DNA from: CBDBJK01 sp965206395
GTDB lineage: Bacteria > Chloroflexota > Dehalococcoidia > Lucifugimonadales > CATOSD01
DNA length: 64,000 bases
Direction of reading: 5' to 3'
Assembly (NCBI GenBank): GCA_965206395.1
Contig: CBDBJK010000038.1
Span: 1 to 64,000, forward strand
This document shows, one piece after another, positions 1 to 9,432 of the stretch. How positions within the stretch are numbered: position 1 is the stretch's first letter; each line of letters begins with the position of its first letter. Made by a program: the position numbers and the translations under genes. A model generated the notes under the pieces. That model did not search any database and was not told the DNA's origin. It saw only the letters and a list, made by a program, of their open reading frames with translations.

Positions 1-95
1 GCTATCAGGTTGTCTGGTGTTTCATAATTCTTCAGAGGCATTTCCCAGACCTATTATAACAAGTCCTGCTTCGTGGCCGGGGGCCGTGGCACTCA

Positions 96-1430
96 TCATA
101 CCGCTTTAACAGGTGTTTCCCTCGCGATCAAAATCTTGGTGGCTGTTTCTTGCTCCTGTTCTGTGAATCGCCTGCCGAGGGTCGAATCGAGCGTCCACTC
201 GCTGTTGACCGTGTTCTCAAGGCCAGCGTCGGTGCAGACTTGAACGTACTCCTGTTTTAGCCGATCAAAGGACGCCCCGCCCTTATATACGATTGGTGTG
301 ACAAAGAAATCCTGAGAAATATAAAGTCCAAGCTCGTTGTCGAATACCTGGATGAGGTCAGCATCAGGAATCCAGCCCTCCATCGCAAAGTAGAGCTTTT
401 CCACGATGTCCTGAGACACCCTATGGTAGTAAAAATCCTCGCCGCGAACGGCCATCTTTACTGGAACCGCTTGCTTGTCGTCGCCGCCAAGAACTCGCCG
501 GGCGGCGTCGCCTTCGAGGAACAGGAATGGAATGTTGCCGTTGGTAACGTCTACAAGGATGATGCTATCGACGATAGTGTAAAGAAGGGCGGTGTGCTGC
601 CAGAAGCGCATGTATCGCTTGGCGAACCTGAAGTCGAACGTGGTCAACAACTCTCTTAGCTTGTCTTCGGGGATGAGCGACTTCGCCTCGGCACCCGCGA
701 GCAGATATTCGGACTGAAGGCCGTACTGGTCGGTTATGAACTTAAGGGCCTGAACTTTTTCAGAACAAATGCCGCCCGCGCCCTCGACTATGTTACGCAC
801 CGTCTCATCGCCCATCTTGTATATGAGCTTCCGGCCTGTAAACCGGGAGTAGCTCTCAAACTGGCTCTCCCATATTCTTCTGGCGACGGCCCGCAGGAAG
901 TCTATCTTGTTCTTCTTAGATTTCAATCCAAGGATGTCCGAAGCCTCGTGCGGGGAGTAACGCTGCTCAAGAGAGTCGAGAACGAAGCGAGTGTACAAAT
1001 TCGCGTCTCTGTCCCACCTACGTCTGTGAAATCCAGGCCAGTTACGGTCATAGCCAACGTTCAGTCGGTCTATGGTGATGTCAATTATCTCGGCTTGCCT
1101 GTCCCCCACTCTTGCGGCGGTTGCCTCTGGCACGTCGTCAAGATCGATAGCTCTGTCGGCTTGCTTGAACAGGACTCCCGCGAACATGCCATGAAGCTGA
1201 CCGTCGTCCGAAGCAATGTAAACGAGGTCTTGCAGCGTTTGCAGCGTCTCCGCCGAGCTTTCGGTTATCCGATCTTCGTCGAGGAGTTGGCGAATTGGGC
1301 AGCATTTGAGGTAGTAGTCCAGCAGCCGACGCAGAGGCCAGGCCGAGTGTTCAGGCTCGATGCGAAGCGCGCACCGTCTGGTAGTAACAGTGTCGCTGAA
1401 CTGCAAGACGTAATTCTTGTAATCCCGCAT
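96..1430 (-). CDS. Transglutaminase-like (papain-fold) protein, function unknown
   Basis: 444 aa with no signal peptide or membrane segment. I do not recognise a named family. The middle carries what looks like a transglutaminase-type catalytic triad: a Cys in GGICSEKVQ near residue 219, a His in WQHTALLY near 279, and an Asp in ILVDVTNG about 15 residues later, in the order and spacing of transglutaminase-like cysteine enzymes. The ATG has an AAGAGG ribosome site 5 nt upstream. It is divergent from a C1B peptidase gene, with about 210 bp between the two starts, so the pair may share regulation. Function beyond a possible thiol enzyme or degenerate relative is inference. Confidence 0.6.
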   Translation of the reverse strand: MRDYKNYVLQFSDTVTTRRCALRIEPEHSAWPLRRLLDYYLKCCPIRQLLDEDRITESSAETLQTLQDLVYIASDDGQLHGMFAGVLFKQADRAIDLDDVPEATAARVGDRQAEIIDITIDRLNVGYDRNWPGFHRRRWDRDANLYTRFVLDSLEQRYSPHEASDILGLKSKKNKIDFLRAVARRIWESQFESYSRFTGRKLIYKMGDETVRNIVEGAGGICSEKVQALKFITDQYGLQSEYLLAGAEAKSLIPEDKLRELLTTFDFRFAKRYMRFWQHTALLYTIVDSIILVDVTNGNIPFLFLEGDAARRVLGGDDKQAVPVKMAVRGEDFYYHRVSQDIVEKLYFAMEGWIPDADLIQVFDNELGLYISQDFFVTPIVYKGGASFDRLKQEYVQVCTDAGLENTVNSEWTLDSTLGRRFTEQEQETATKILIARETPVKAV

Positions 1431-1546
1431 AATGCCTCTTAGAGTAACCTATGCCTGAACACCATGAGTATAGATTCACCTCTCACATGTTGCCATTCAT
1501 GGCGACTAACTGTAGCAGATATATGCTTCCCCTGGGCGAATTTGGA

Positions 1547-1575
1547 TTGACAAATGAAGGCATTCATCGCATTAT
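1547..1575 (+). promoter_or_regulatory. Possible sigma70-type promoter of the C1B peptidase gene
   Basis: A TTGACA box is followed after 17 nt by CATTAT, about 65 bp before the start codon of the peptidase gene. The -35 is perfect but the -10 is weak. A short ORF overlaps this stretch and is not credible as a gene. Confidence 0.35.
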
Positions 1576-1640
1576 TGACGGCACTGAACCCCAAACATCC
1601 GCATACCTAGATAACAAGTTTACTACGAAGGAGCTTGCAA

Positions 1641-3032
1641 ATGGAAACCAGGGTCACCGGCAAGACTGCTCAGGCCGACTCAGACATCAGCGATTGTTTA
1701 CGTGAAAGCCTTACGCAAGACGTCCTCGCGGAGCTTCAATCAGATTTTGCGACGAATCCATCGTATCGCCTTATGCAGAACGCTGTCACGCAATATGATG
1801 TCAACGAGATTGCCCTGGACAGGTCAGTTGTAACGACAGCGGCCCATAGTTACTCGAATGTATTGGATAACTGGTCTCCGACAGACCAGGGCAATTCCGG
1901 TCGCTGCTGGTTGTTCGCCGGTCTGAACCTTTTCCGCGTGGACACGATGAAGGCGCTGAACGTCAAGCAGTTCGAGTTCAGCCAGAACTACGCGATGTTC
2001 TGGGACAAGACCGAACGGGCAAATTTCCTGCTCGAATCGGTTATCTCCACCGCAGACCGACCGGTGAGCGATAGAACCGTAGCCTGGCTATTGGGCCGAC
2101 CTTTGGAAGACGCGGGCCAGTGGGATATGTTTGTGGGCCTGGTCAAGAAGCACGGCGTTGTGCCAAAGGCGGCGATGCCAGAAACCGAAAGCTCGGGCAA
2201 CACCTATCGGATGAACTCCATTCTCTATCATGTCATGCGTCAGGGCGCAAAAGACATTCGCGACCTGTACGCCGATGAAGCGGGCGTCGAGGCCATGCGA
2301 CAAGCCAAGCGCGAGACGCTCAAAGTCGTCTATCGCGTGTTGTGCATCCACCTTGGCACTCCTCCAAGCCGTTTCGACTGGCAGTGGACGGACAAGGACG
2401 GGCAGTTCCACCGCGACGGCGAGATCACACCACTAGAATTCGCCGAGAAGTACGTCGTAACTCCGGTAGACGAGTATGTTTGTCTCGTCCATGACCCGCG
2501 CGAGACCAGTCCTATGGGGCGCACGTTCGCGATTGATTTTCTTGGAAACGTGGTTGGCAGCCCCTCGGTAAAGTACCTCAACATAGACATCGAGCTGATG
2601 AAGGAGATAACACTGCGCCTGCTGCTCGAAGAAAAAGCTGTCTGGATGGGATGCGACGTGGGCAAGCAGATGCATCGCAAGCTCGGCTTGTGGGACGCGC
2701 AACTCTTTGACTACGCCGGCGTCTACGGCACGGAATTCACCCTTGACAAGGCGGGGCGGCTAGACTACGGCCAGACCCAGATGACACACGCTATGCTATT
2801 CACTGGCGTAGACGTGGTAGACGGGCGCGCTCGCCGATGGCGGGTCGAGAACAGCTACGGCGAAGCGTTGGGCGACAAGGGCTTTTGCATGATGAACGAC
2901 TCCTGGTTCAACGAGTACATGTTCGAGATAGCCGCTCCCAAAAGCTATCTGCCCGAAGACCTGCAAAGGGCGCTGGACACTGAGCCTATTCTCTTGCCGC
3001 CCTGGGACCCGATGGGCGCGCTGGCGAAATAG
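1641..3032 (+). CDS. pepC: Aminopeptidase C / bleomycin hydrolase family peptidase (C1B)
   Basis: 463 aa, the usual length for the family. The catalytic residues of a papain-like C1B peptidase are visible: Cys89 in GNSGRCWLFAG, the His in MTHAMLFTGVD, and the Asn in WRVENSYGE. Family members are cytosolic, form hexameric barrels and trim amino-terminal residues from peptides. The ATG is preferred over an in-frame TTG 6 nt upstream because AAGGAG lies 8 nt before it. The C-terminus, just after PWDPMG, fits the self-compartmentalised C1B pattern. It is followed closely by the DUF2277 gene. Confidence 0.92.
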   Translation: METRVTGKTAQADSDISDCLRESLTQDVLAELQSDFATNPSYRLMQNAVTQYDVNEIALDRSVVTTAAHSYSNVLDNWSPTDQGNSGRCWLFAGLNLFRVDTMKALNVKQFEFSQNYAMFWDKTERANFLLESVISTADRPVSDRTVAWLLGRPLEDAGQWDMFVGLVKKHGVVPKAAMPETESSGNTYRMNSILYHVMRQGAKDIRDLYADEAGVEAMRQAKRETLKVVYRVLCIHLGTPPSRFDWQWTDKDGQFHRDGEITPLEFAEKYVVTPVDEYVCLVHDPRETSPMGRTFAIDFLGNVVGSPSVKYLNIDIELMKEITLRLLLEEKAVWMGCDVGKQMHRKLGLWDAQLFDYAGVYGTEFTLDKAGRLDYGQTQMTHAMLFTGVDVVDGRARRWRVENSYGEALGDKGFCMMNDSWFNEYMFEIAAPKSYLPEDLQRALDTEPILLPPWDPMGALAK

Positions 3033-3080
3033 CGCCCTGAGTTGTTAACGCCTGAGCTTGGTAGGTAGAAGGAGCAAGAA

Positions 3081-3290
3081 ATGTGCAGAAGCATCAAGAC
3101 ACTGCGGCTTCCCGAAGGCCTTGCCGAAGAGGATGATATTCGCGCCGCCTCATTGCAATTCGTGCGCAAAGTGAGCGGCTACCGAGAGCCGTCCCAAGCC
3201 AATGCGGAGGCATTCAACAGAGCCGTCGATGAAATCGCCTCCGCATCCAAAATAATGCTGGCCTCGTTGAAGACTCCCGGTCGTCGATAG
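3081..3290 (+). CDS. DUF2277 family small protein
   Basis: 69 aa, full length for the family. The opening MCRSIKTL, the block AASLQFVRKVSGYREPS and the AVDEIA helix are the DUF2277 signature. The family is widespread in Actinobacteria, Proteobacteria and Chloroflexota and has no assigned function; it is predicted to be cytosolic and mainly helical. The ATG has an AAGGAG site 6 nt upstream. It lies 48 bp after the C1B peptidase in the same direction, so it is probably cotranscribed, and is convergent with the FAD oxidoreductase. Confidence 0.85.
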   Translation: MCRSIKTLRLPEGLAEEDDIRAASLQFVRKVSGYREPSQANAEAFNRAVDEIASASKIMLASLKTPGRR

Positions 3291-3299
3291 CATAAAGAG

Positions 3300-4415
3300 T
3301 TACTGTTTCGCAGCGAATCTGGCCGGGTCGAAATCTTCGATGGGTAGGTCGGTTGTTCCCTTTGTAATAAGGTCTACTGTGACCCGCGCCATAGCCGGGC
3401 CAAGCATGATGCCTTGGCGTCCTGCGCCCGTAGCGAGGTAGACACCCTCTAAGGGAGCGGCTTTGCCCAGCAACAGCAATCCGTCGGCGGAAAGAGGACG
3501 AAGGCACGCCGTGTGCTGTGCCAGCCGTGCCTCAGCCATCGACGGAACCATCTTCAGCAAAGAGGCCATGATCTGGTCGCGGGCCTCCGTTGTCGGCGCA
3601 TCGTCGAATCCAGCCTCTTCTTCGGTCGTGCCTGCCCAGAGCAGTCCGTCTGGTTTGCTAGCGGCGTAGTCGCCCGACCAGTTCAAAGAGCATGCAAACG
3701 GAGCGCCGGGAGCCTGTAATCGCAGGATTTGCCCTTTGAGCGGCGTCACTGGTACTGGCATGTTCAGCCATGACGATGCCTCACCGCTCCAAGGCCCCAT
3801 TGCCAGCACAACATTCTCACAAGCAATCTCGTCGTTTTCCATGACAACTCCTCTGACCCGACCGCCTTCGCTTCGCAAGCCCACCACATTGCCGTGTCGA
3901 ATGGTCGCTCCTCCCATTTCCGCCGCCTGCACCAGGGCCAGCACCAGTCGATAAGGCTCGACGTCTCCGCCTCCCGCGATATACACTCCTCCGATGACTT
4001 CGGGGTTAATCCTCGGCTCTATGGCTCTAACTTCGTCCGCATCAACCCATCGCACCTCTGGCCCTATTTCCTGCTGACGCCACGACAGATTTTCCTTCAA
4101 CTGTTTTGCCTCTTCTTCGGAAAAAGCCATTGCCAGTGACGGCCTGAGTCGAAACTCAATGTTGACTCCAGTCTCGTCGGGCAACGTCTTTGCAAATTCG
4201 TTGTGAAGACGCCACGCCTCGGTAAGCAGCGGGGCGAGCGGCCCAGGCCCTCTTGGACGACTCAGCAGGCCATATGCGAAACCCGAAGCGTGACTTCCTA
4301 CAGAGTCCCTCTCCACGACCACACTTTTCACCCCTGCTTGTCCCAGGAGATAGGCTGTGGCGACGCCAACTATACCACCGCCGACGATAACGACATCTGT
4401 GCTCATGCTAACCAT
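3300..4415 (-). CDS. FAD-dependent oxidoreductase, DAO / glycine oxidase type
   Basis: 371 aa from the chosen ATG, which has AAGGAG 10 nt upstream; a longer in-frame reading exists but lacks a site. The N-terminus has the dinucleotide-binding motif VVIVGGGIVGVATAYLLG, followed by an acidic strand end (VVERD), and the C-terminus has the second FAD contact ATGAGRQGIMLGPAMA. This is the D-amino-acid oxidase superfamily (DAO, sarcosine or glycine oxidase-like), which oxidises amines or amino acids with FAD. The substrate cannot be read from sequence. It stands alone, convergent with DUF2277. Confidence 0.85.
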   Translation of the reverse strand: MVSMSTDVVIVGGGIVGVATAYLLGQAGVKSVVVERDSVGSHASGFAYGLLSRPRGPGPLAPLLTEAWRLHNEFAKTLPDETGVNIEFRLRPSLAMAFSEEEAKQLKENLSWRQQEIGPEVRWVDADEVRAIEPRINPEVIGGVYIAGGGDVEPYRLVLALVQAAEMGGATIRHGNVVGLRSEGGRVRGVVMENDEIACENVVLAMGPWSGEASSWLNMPVPVTPLKGQILRLQAPGAPFACSLNWSGDYAASKPDGLLWAGTTEEEAGFDDAPTTEARDQIMASLLKMVPSMAEARLAQHTACLRPLSADGLLLLGKAAPLEGVYLATGAGRQGIMLGPAMARVTVDLITKGTTDLPIEDFDPARFAAKQ

Positions 4416-4821
4416 AATCAGGCATCTCCTTCCATCACTTGCTGGCACAACGAAGTTGGATAGCAGGTACCAGGGCATTACTCAAAAGGTTTGTGGAGAG
4501 TATATTGCATCTTGCCAATTTCCATCAAGAAGACGCTAGCAATATTCTCGGTCTTCTCTATATGTGCGTGGAAACCGTCATTGGTTGTTGGTGCAGGCAC
4601 ACACCGCAGAACCCGCCTGATGAGAAAAAGGCGTTGATACAGGCACTTGCGAACCTTTTTCCTTTAATGCCAATAATACTCATAGTTAATCAAGGAAGGC
4701 CTCAACGACTTCTTGGCAACACCTTGTCACAATGGAAAGCACACCTAACACAAACGTTACAAACATTTTGCACTCAAACGACAATTAGTCAATCCATTAG
4801 CTTGCGAACATGAGGTATCAA
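4416..4821. other. Intergenic stretch without a supported gene
   Basis: About 400 bp between the divergent FAD oxidoreductase and the cohesin-like gene. A 124-codon open frame crosses it but has no ribosome site and no recognisable protein features, so I leave it out. It must hold the promoters of both flanking genes; I see no strong sigma70 match. Confidence 0.4.
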
Positions 4822-5381
4822 ATGAAGAGCTTTCTTAATATCAAGTGGATAGCCGCTGCGCTGGTTATCATGTTGTTGGTAAGTGGCAGCCAAGAGACCC
4901 TCGCGTCTTCGAGCGGTTCAATCGCGACCAGCCTTGGTGGTGGCATTGAATTCTCTTACGCTACAAACCCTTCGTTCGTGAATGAATCCGCATCTGTCAT
5001 AACCCTCCCTGACGCGGAAGCCGGCATTGGCGAGGTCGTATCCGTGCCGCTGATTCTAACGCAAGCGCCAGATGGCCTTGCCGGGTTCTTGATGGAGTTC
5101 AGCCTTTCCGATGTTAGTGTCGGCAGCATTATCAGTGTTGAATTTCCGAATACGGCCTTACATACGATGCGGTCACTGACGGCTCTCAGGTTCGCTTCGC
5201 GGCGGCAGACCTATTCCAGATCTTCGAGGCTGGGGCCTCAGATTCAACTCTGGCTTTCGTGAACATCCAGGGTATGTCCGAAGGTTCGACAATGCTTCAG
5301 CTTGGCGTCGTGCAGATGGACGATGACAATGGCGATCCGATAACACCTGAGGTGTTTGACGGAACATTTACCACATTCTAG
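4822..5381 (+). pseudogene. Secreted cohesin-like domain protein, frameshifted
   Basis: The ATG has GAGGT 5 nt upstream and is followed by a signal peptide (KSFLNIKW, then a hydrophobic core AAALVIMLLVSG). The mature part reads like one cohesin-like beta-sandwich. At about 5150 the frame breaks: after VEFPN, restoring one base gives YGLTYDAVTDG and then an uninterrupted continuation (FAAADLFQIFEAG, LAFVNIQGMSEG, VQMDDDNGD) ending at TAG 5379-5381. A single missing base therefore separates two parts of one about 185-residue protein. It may be a true mutation or a sequence error. An IS630 element starts 20 bp after the stop. Cohesin-like domains mediate extracellular protein assembly in characterised systems; the role here is unknown. 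Confidence 0.7.
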
Positions 5382-5400
5382 AACGACAGACTTGAGGCGT

Positions 5401-6297
5401 TATAGTCAATCCACTTTATAACCATATGGTATGATCAACGACATTATGACTTACAGCATGGACTTGAGGAAAAGAGTGGTTGGCTTTGTAAACGAAGGTG
5501 GAAGCAAGACGAAGGCATCACGTCGCTTTGAGGTCAGCCTGTGGTGCGTCAACGACTGGTGTAAGCGTGAAGACCTCGCACCAAAAGTTCAATCACTGAG
5601 GCATCGCAAGATAGACAAAGAGGCGTTGCGTCGGCACGTACGACTTTATCCTGATGCTTTACTGAGAGAGCGTGCTGAAGTATTCGGGGTGCATATCAAC
5701 GCTGTGTGGTCAATGATGCGTAAGATGGAGTTGACGCACAAAAAAAGCGATGCGCTACAGCGAGAGAAACCATGAAAAGCGTATCGAGTATCTGAGGACA
5801 CTGCGCCAGGTTGTCAAGGACAAAGGAAGTGAGCACATAGTGTATCTGGATGAGAGTGGATTTGAGCGCACAACTCACAGAGCGCATGGTTGGGGTCTTC
5901 GGGGGAAGAAGGTATACGGTGAACGCAGTGGCAAAAGGCGTCCTCGCACCAGCCTGATCTCTGCCAAACAGGGCAAAAGGCTGCTCGCTCCTATCCTGTT
6001 CGAAGGCAGCACCAACGCTACCTTGTTCAACTACTGGCTCCAGAGCCACTTGTTCAAAGAACTGGCCCAAAGCTCAACGTTAATCATGGACAATGCAACC
6101 TTTCACAAGACCGCTGCAACAAGGCAAATTATTGAGCAAGCTGGACACACTCTCCTCTTTCTGCCGCCGTACTCGCCAGACTTCAATCCAATCGAACAGG
6201 ACTTTGCAATCATGAAAAGACGAAGGCAGTTTCTTCCTGCCGACACCACAATCGACGAAGTCGTGAGATCGTATGTATATTATCTGGAATGACTATA
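5401..6297 (+). mobile_element. IS630-family insertion sequence
   Basis: 897 bp. The ends are imperfect inverted repeats: TATAGTCAATCCA at the left and, read from the other strand, TATAGTCATTCCA at the right. Both begin with TA, the duplicated target dinucleotide of IS630/Tc1-mariner elements. It encloses one transposase in two overlapping frames. It sits between the cohesin-like pseudogene and the efflux operon. Confidence 0.85.
5431..6292 (+). CDS. IS630-family transposase in two frames
   Basis: The first frame (to 5775) carries the helix-turn-helix DNA-binding part (MDLRKRVVGFVNEGG, ASRRFEVS). The second (from about 5741) carries the DDE catalytic domain: YLDESGFE, LIMDNATFHK, and PPYSPDFNPIEQ with the final acidic residue. 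The frames join at a run of seven A (5740-5746); passing from one to the other needs a +1 (or -2) shift. Many IS630 elements split their transposase this way, so a programmed or slippage-based shift is plausible, but a simple mutation cannot be excluded. Confidence 0.8.
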
Positions 6298-6739
6298 AAC
6301 GCCGAGCAATTCAGATACCCCGCGCGAGGAACAACTTGCAACGCGGGGTATTTGCTTCTGCCGAAAGTGGGCCGATGACTGATTTTCAGCCTTTGGCAAG
6401 ATAGGCGCGGAGATATCGAGTCCGCTGGCAACGCACCCACAATTCAGGACTTCGCTATTGTGATCAGGGCGTTGGAGATTCCAACCGACACCCTCTAAAC
6501 GAATCCCTTACAACCCCACAATCTCCTCTAAATCATACGGGTGACCGAGCCAATTCCTGCGAGAGACGCATTGAAACTCTCAGATAAGTACCTTGGTACA
6601 CTCAATATGCATCCAATGGCATAGTCCGAGCCATATATGCGCTAACCTCTTCCTGATATTCCCGTTGTACGTAGAGTACGGCTTTACATTATAGTAAACT
6701 GCGAAGGGACAATTCCCTGGTCGAATTGGGTGAATATAT
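6298..6739. other. Intergenic stretch: hairpin and possible gene remnant
   Basis: About 440 bp between the IS630 element and the efflux adaptor. It contains a perfect 10-bp palindrome (listed separately). A short open stretch around 6415-6492 reads GDIESAGNAPTIQDFAIVI then RALEI, which vaguely resembles the end of a dockerin-like helix pair; this is a guess. No complete gene is supported. The promoter of the efflux operon should lie near the right end. Confidence 0.35.
6315..6351. terminator. Perfect 10-bp hairpin, possible terminator
   Basis: ATACCCCGCG and CGCGGGGTAT form a perfect stem around a 17-nt loop. The downstream sequence is only moderately T-rich, so it may be a factor-assisted terminator or another structural element. 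Before the IS630 insertion it would have lain about 35 bp after the cohesin-like gene. Confidence 0.45.
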
Positions 6740-7226
6740 ATGAGAACGCTACTGGACGCATTCAAGGTCATGAAGCCCTGGCAGATTGGCGTGATGGCAA
6801 TTGTTTTGATTGGGGCCTTCGGCGGCACCTTCGGAGCGTATTACCTGATATCCCGCTCTGACGACACGGGCCTCGGCGACGATCAACAACTGATACCTGT
6901 ACGCCTCGGCAATCTGGTGAATGAAGTTTCCGTCAACGGCAGCCTGGTGTTTCCTAACCGAGAAACGCTGACCTTCGGCACGCGAGGGAACGTTGCCGAG
7001 GTGCTGATAGACGAAAATCAGTCCGTTCAAGAAGGACAGCCGCTCGCTAGACTCAGCGAAGAGACATTCGCAACACTTGAACAGGCCGTCGCGCAGGCTA
7101 GAATCAGCTTGGGGAATGCCGAAGACGCGTTCGAGGACCTAGAATCCCCCTATACGCTTGTCGAAATTGCACGGGCCGAAGCCAAGGTGTCAGACTCCAG
7201 GCTCGCGCTCAATGACGCTCAGGAAG

Positions 7227-8423
7227 GGATGCTCTGAACAATCGGCTTCAGGCTGGGCCGAGTTGACCGGAGTGGTTTTGGGGGCGTTAAATTGCCTCAT
7301 GGCACCGTGGTGAGGGTTATTGTCGGCCTACAACCGGCCCTGACAGGGCCTTTCGCCGCCCTTAGCCCTGATTTTGGGCGCACTTATACAAGGTCTCACG
7401 CCGCCAGGTACTGTTCGGCCCTCATCAAGTTGGCAAACCCCAGCAGCGTCATCAGCCGCTGCGTGTTCTTGGACAGCCCCCTGTAGCGGACCTTGGCGTA
7501 GCCGAAGTGCCGCTTGATGTACAGGAACGGATGCTCCACCTTAGCTCTGACCGACGCTTTGCGCTTCTCCGACACCGCCTCAGGGCTCCCAGGCTCCAGC
7601 TTCCGACGCTGGCCGGGCCTCATCGCCACCTGCCACTCCACGTCCAAGCCCCGGTTCCCCGGCCTCTTGTCAACTCCCTGATACCCAGCATCTCCCCACA
7701 CCTGAGACTCCCCACCGTGCAGCAACCGGGGCAACTCAGTCAGGTCATGCACGTTCGCAGATGTCGTGGTCATGCTGTGCACCACTCCCGTCTGCGAGTC
7801 CACACCGATGTGCACCTTCATCCCGAAGTGCCACTCGTTACCCTTCTTCGTCTGGTGCATCTCGGGGTCGCGCTCTTTAGCCCGATTCTTCGTCGATGAG
7901 GGCGCCGCTATGATGCTCGCGTCCACTATCGTCCCCTCCTGAAGACGGAGACCCTTGGACTCCAGATAGCGGTTGATCTCCTCGAACAGACCCGCGCCCA
8001 ACTCATGCTCTTCCAGCAGGTGGCGGAAGTTCAGAATCGTCGTCTCGTCCGGCAGCGGCCCAGGCAGTCTCAGCCCTACGAACCGCCTCACCGATTCGAC
8101 CTCATAGAGCATGTCCTCCATCCCAGGGTCGCTCAGGTTGTAAAACAACTGCACGCAGTGTATCCGTAGCATCACCGATAACTCGTAGGGCCGCCGACCA
8201 CGACCGGCCTTGGGATAGAACGGTCGAATGCGCTCTTCCAACTCTTCCCAAGGGATCAGTCCATCCATGCGCTCAAGGAACTTCTCCCGGCGAGTCTTTC
8301 GCTTCTTGCTCTCGTAGTCCAAGTCCGCAAACGTCGGCTGGTTCATTGCCTCTCCTCCCCCGTCTTCAGGCCTTGGCCCTATTTTACTATCCCACAAGCC
8401 ATCGGGACTTATTCAGAGCATCC
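7227..8423 (-). mobile_element. IS5-family insertion sequence, copy A
   Basis: 1197 bp, flanked by the 4-bp duplication GAAG (7223-7226 and 8424-8427). The ends are inverted repeats beginning GGATGCTCTGAA. It lies inside the efflux adaptor gene with its transposase opposite to the host gene. It is practically identical to copy B, with at least one base difference just before the transposase start. Confidence 0.95.
7396..8346 (-). CDS. IS5-family transposase (copy A)
   Basis: 316 aa, intact. It matches the classic IS5 transposase throughout: the N-terminal QPTFADLDYESKKRKTR, FYPKAGRGRRPY, RIHCVQLFYNLSD, the first catalytic Asp in GTIVDASIIAAPSSTKN, the second in WGDAGYQG, and the YREK-like region KASVRAKVEHPF with the acidic residue. 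The ATG is preferred to an upstream in-frame start because a GGGGAGGAG-type site precedes it. Confidence 0.95.
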   Translation of the reverse strand: MNQPTFADLDYESKKRKTRREKFLERMDGLIPWEELEERIRPFYPKAGRGRRPYELSVMLRIHCVQLFYNLSDPGMEDMLYEVESVRRFVGLRLPGPLPDETTILNFRHLLEEHELGAGLFEEINRYLESKGLRLQEGTIVDASIIAAPSSTKNRAKERDPEMHQTKKGNEWHFGMKVHIGVDSQTGVVHSMTTTSANVHDLTELPRLLHGGESQVWGDAGYQGVDKRPGNRGLDVEWQVAMRPGQRRKLEPGSPEAVSEKRKASVRAKVEHPFLYIKRHFGYAKVRYRGLSKNTQRLMTLLGFANLMRAEQYLAA

Positions 8424-9432
8424 GAAGACCTTTCCAGCTTGATGGAGCCGACAGCTTTCGAGGTGGCAAAGGCAGAGGCAGCCGTATCGAGTGCGAGACT
8501 CTCGGTATTGGCGGCCGAAGAGGCAAGGGATGACATCGTGAATGGAGCAAGCGGAGATGACATAACCGCTGCCGACTCAAAGATTCGATCCACTAGCACA
8601 ACACTCGTCAACGCTGAAAGAGACCTTGTGCTCGCCAAGAACGATTGGGCTAGCAAGTTGGACTCGGCGCATAACGCACTCGACGTGGCGCTGGACGAGC
8701 AGAGCGCGGTTTACGAGAAGTGGCTTGGTGTTGAATTAAGCAAGGATGAGCTAAATCTCGGCCCTGATGCGTTACTGGAATCCTGGGGAACCGATCTGGC
8801 TACTCTCTTCGACCCAAGTTTGAAATTTCAAGACCTGGGGCAGTTCTATGATACGCAAGGCTCCTCCAGCGACAACGCTGATACACCATGGAATGAGTTC
8901 ACACTCTATGCATGGCTGAACCTGTACCCTGGAGACATTGTCGCTACGTGCGATTCATTCCTCCCGTCTCAGACTCAATGTATTCAGAGAGAAATCGATG
9001 ACACATGGGATGCTTTCTCTAATAAAAGAGACGATCTTGAAACGATGACCACTCAGGCTGCGAAAGCGATTGCAAGCGCCGAAGAGGCTGTGACCCGTTC
9101 CGAAGAGAGCCTTTCCGAAGCGAAAGTAGACTTGGCTGACTTGCAAGTTACTCCTGACACTATTGACATTGAAAGCAAAGAAAATGGTCTTGCCCTCGCG
9201 CTCGCTTCACTTGACCAGGCCGAGGACGACCTAGCGGAGCTTACAGGCAGTCCTGACCCTCTCGATCTGGAATCAAGGCTAAGGCAAGTCGCGTTAAATC
9301 AAGCGATGCTAGACGAGGCGATGGAAGAACTGGAAGCTATGACTGAAAGCGCGGACCCTCTGGACGTTGCCCTGCGACAAGCTGACGTCGTCGCCTCGCA
9401 AGCTGCCCTTGGTGAAGCCATCCAACAGCTAG

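Noticed and set aside
1451..1705. 84-codon plus-strand open frame overlapping the start of the C1B peptidase gene
   Set aside because: No ribosome site, no recognisable protein pattern, and it overlaps a gene with a strong start.
4439..4813. 124-codon frame between the FAD oxidoreductase and the cohesin-like gene
   Set aside because: It starts inside the leader of the divergent gene, has no ribosome site and biased low-quality composition.
7507..7899. 130-codon plus-strand frame inside IS5 copies A and B
   Set aside because: Antisense shadow of the intact transposase.
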